DNA of 12,558 bases. Source: an uncultured Selenomonadales bacterium (lineage in GTDB: Bacteria > Bacillota > Negativicutes > Selenomonadales > Selenomonadaceae). This document shows, in pieces, positions 12,225-12,558 of this stretch. The notes under the pieces were generated by a model. That model was not told the DNA's origin. It saw nothing but the letters and a program-made list of their open reading frames with translations, and ran no database searches. Position numbers and translations under genes: made by a program. Numbering within the stretch: the first letter of the stretch is position 1; each line of letters begins with the position of its first letter. The stretch is from NCBI GenBank assembly GCA_947305445.1, contig CAMZDU010000006.1:1-12558 (forward strand), written 5' to 3'.

Positions 12225-12558
12225 GCCGTTCATGTAAAAGTCGAGTGCGTTGCCGTGAAAGGTGTTGCAGTATTCGTCGTCAAGCGTGAAAATTTCGCGC
12301 AAGTCGGTCGCAACAATTTTCGTGTCGTGGACGAAAGCTCGAACCCACGCATCGATAAAAATTTTGTCAATCGGCACGCACAACAGAACATCGCCGAAAA
12401 TTTCCGCCACGTCCCGACAAAAATCTTTGATGCCTTCGTGAATCAAGCGTATATCGTCGAAGTGAGTTTGTCCCGGCTCCGGCGCACCGAAAATAGGATT
12501 GCCGTCCGCGTCGAAATTTTTCAACTGAGCGTCGGGCGCGGTAAGTATTGCCTCGAAC
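12204..12558 (-). CDS. C-terminal part of an unrecognised protein, 5' end beyond the window
   Basis: The frame is open from the right edge to a TAG at 12204-12206, giving 117 residues and no start within the window. A TTG at 12524 could be read as a start, but upstream codons in the same frame (FEAILTAPDAQ) continue smoothly and no ribosome-binding site precedes it, so I treat it as internal. The protein is acidic and soluble-looking: NFDADGNPIFGAPEPG, then an alternating helical region with RLIHEGIKDFCRDVAEIFGD and VPIDKIFIDAWVRAF, ending GNALDFYMNGLDRQES. I see no known motif. It runs convergently towards the secreted-protein gene, and its last codons overlap the right arm of an inverted repeat. 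Confidence 0.65.
   Translation of the reverse strand, partial: FEAILTAPDAQLKNFDADGNPIFGAPEPGQTHFDDIRLIHEGIKDFCRDVAEIFGDVLLCVPIDKIFIDAWVRAFVHDTKIVATDLREIFTLDDEYCNTFHGNALDFYMNGLDRQES

Noticed and set aside
12204..12524. Complete 106-codon minus-strand gene starting at TTG 12524
   Set aside because: The frame stays open to the window edge with natural-looking protein sequence, and no ribosome-binding site precedes the TTG, so it is the end of a longer gene.

Overview
The window looks like chromosomal DNA of a Bacillota-type bacterium with a Gram-negative style envelope, most plausibly a Negativicutes (Selenomonas-like) organism. This placement is an inference. RicT and RecG are Firmicute-like, ribosome-binding sites are strong GGAGG types, and promoters are ordinary sigma-70-like. 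At the same time an HlyD-type adaptor is present, which fits a diderm cell. Base composition is close to half GC, with a very conspicuous excess of the palindrome AAAATTTT in genes and in gaps.

Left part (1-3816, all minus strand). The 5' portion of an HlyD-family membrane-fusion protein runs off the left edge inside a perfect 24-bp tandem repeat that encodes alternating TSDGQPAP and TSDGQAAP octapeptides. Upstream of it is ribH (lumazine synthase) with its own promoter and a good intrinsic terminator. Next is an overlapping pair of NikB/NikC-type ABC permeases with no binding protein or ATPase gene beside them.

Middle part (3936-8247, minus strand). A probable operon reads recG, then a secreted NodB-type polysaccharide deacetylase, then an AroP-like amino acid permease. 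recG starts with GTG and has a clear promoter. That promoter lies in a divergent region shared with ricT.

Right part (8418-12182, plus strand). ricT (PSP1/YaaT family, with a long Arg/Pro-rich tail) is followed by a DUF4143-type AAA ATPase whose Walker B and C-terminal signature residues are altered. After a 299-bp structured non-coding gap comes a promoter driving a phage-type YopX protein and a small secreted protein of unknown function, closed by a strong terminator. The tail end of an unrecognised gene enters from the right edge on the minus strand.

Most genes are ordinary housekeeping or transport functions. The points most worth a second look are the perfectly alternating repeat in the adaptor, the AAAATTTT excess and its fusion to Shine-Dalgarno sites, the degenerate DUF4143 ATPase next to ricT, the YopX/secreted-protein pair with its unusual leader region, and the interlocked inverted repeats at 12150-12224. 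I did not see a complete new defence or mobile system.
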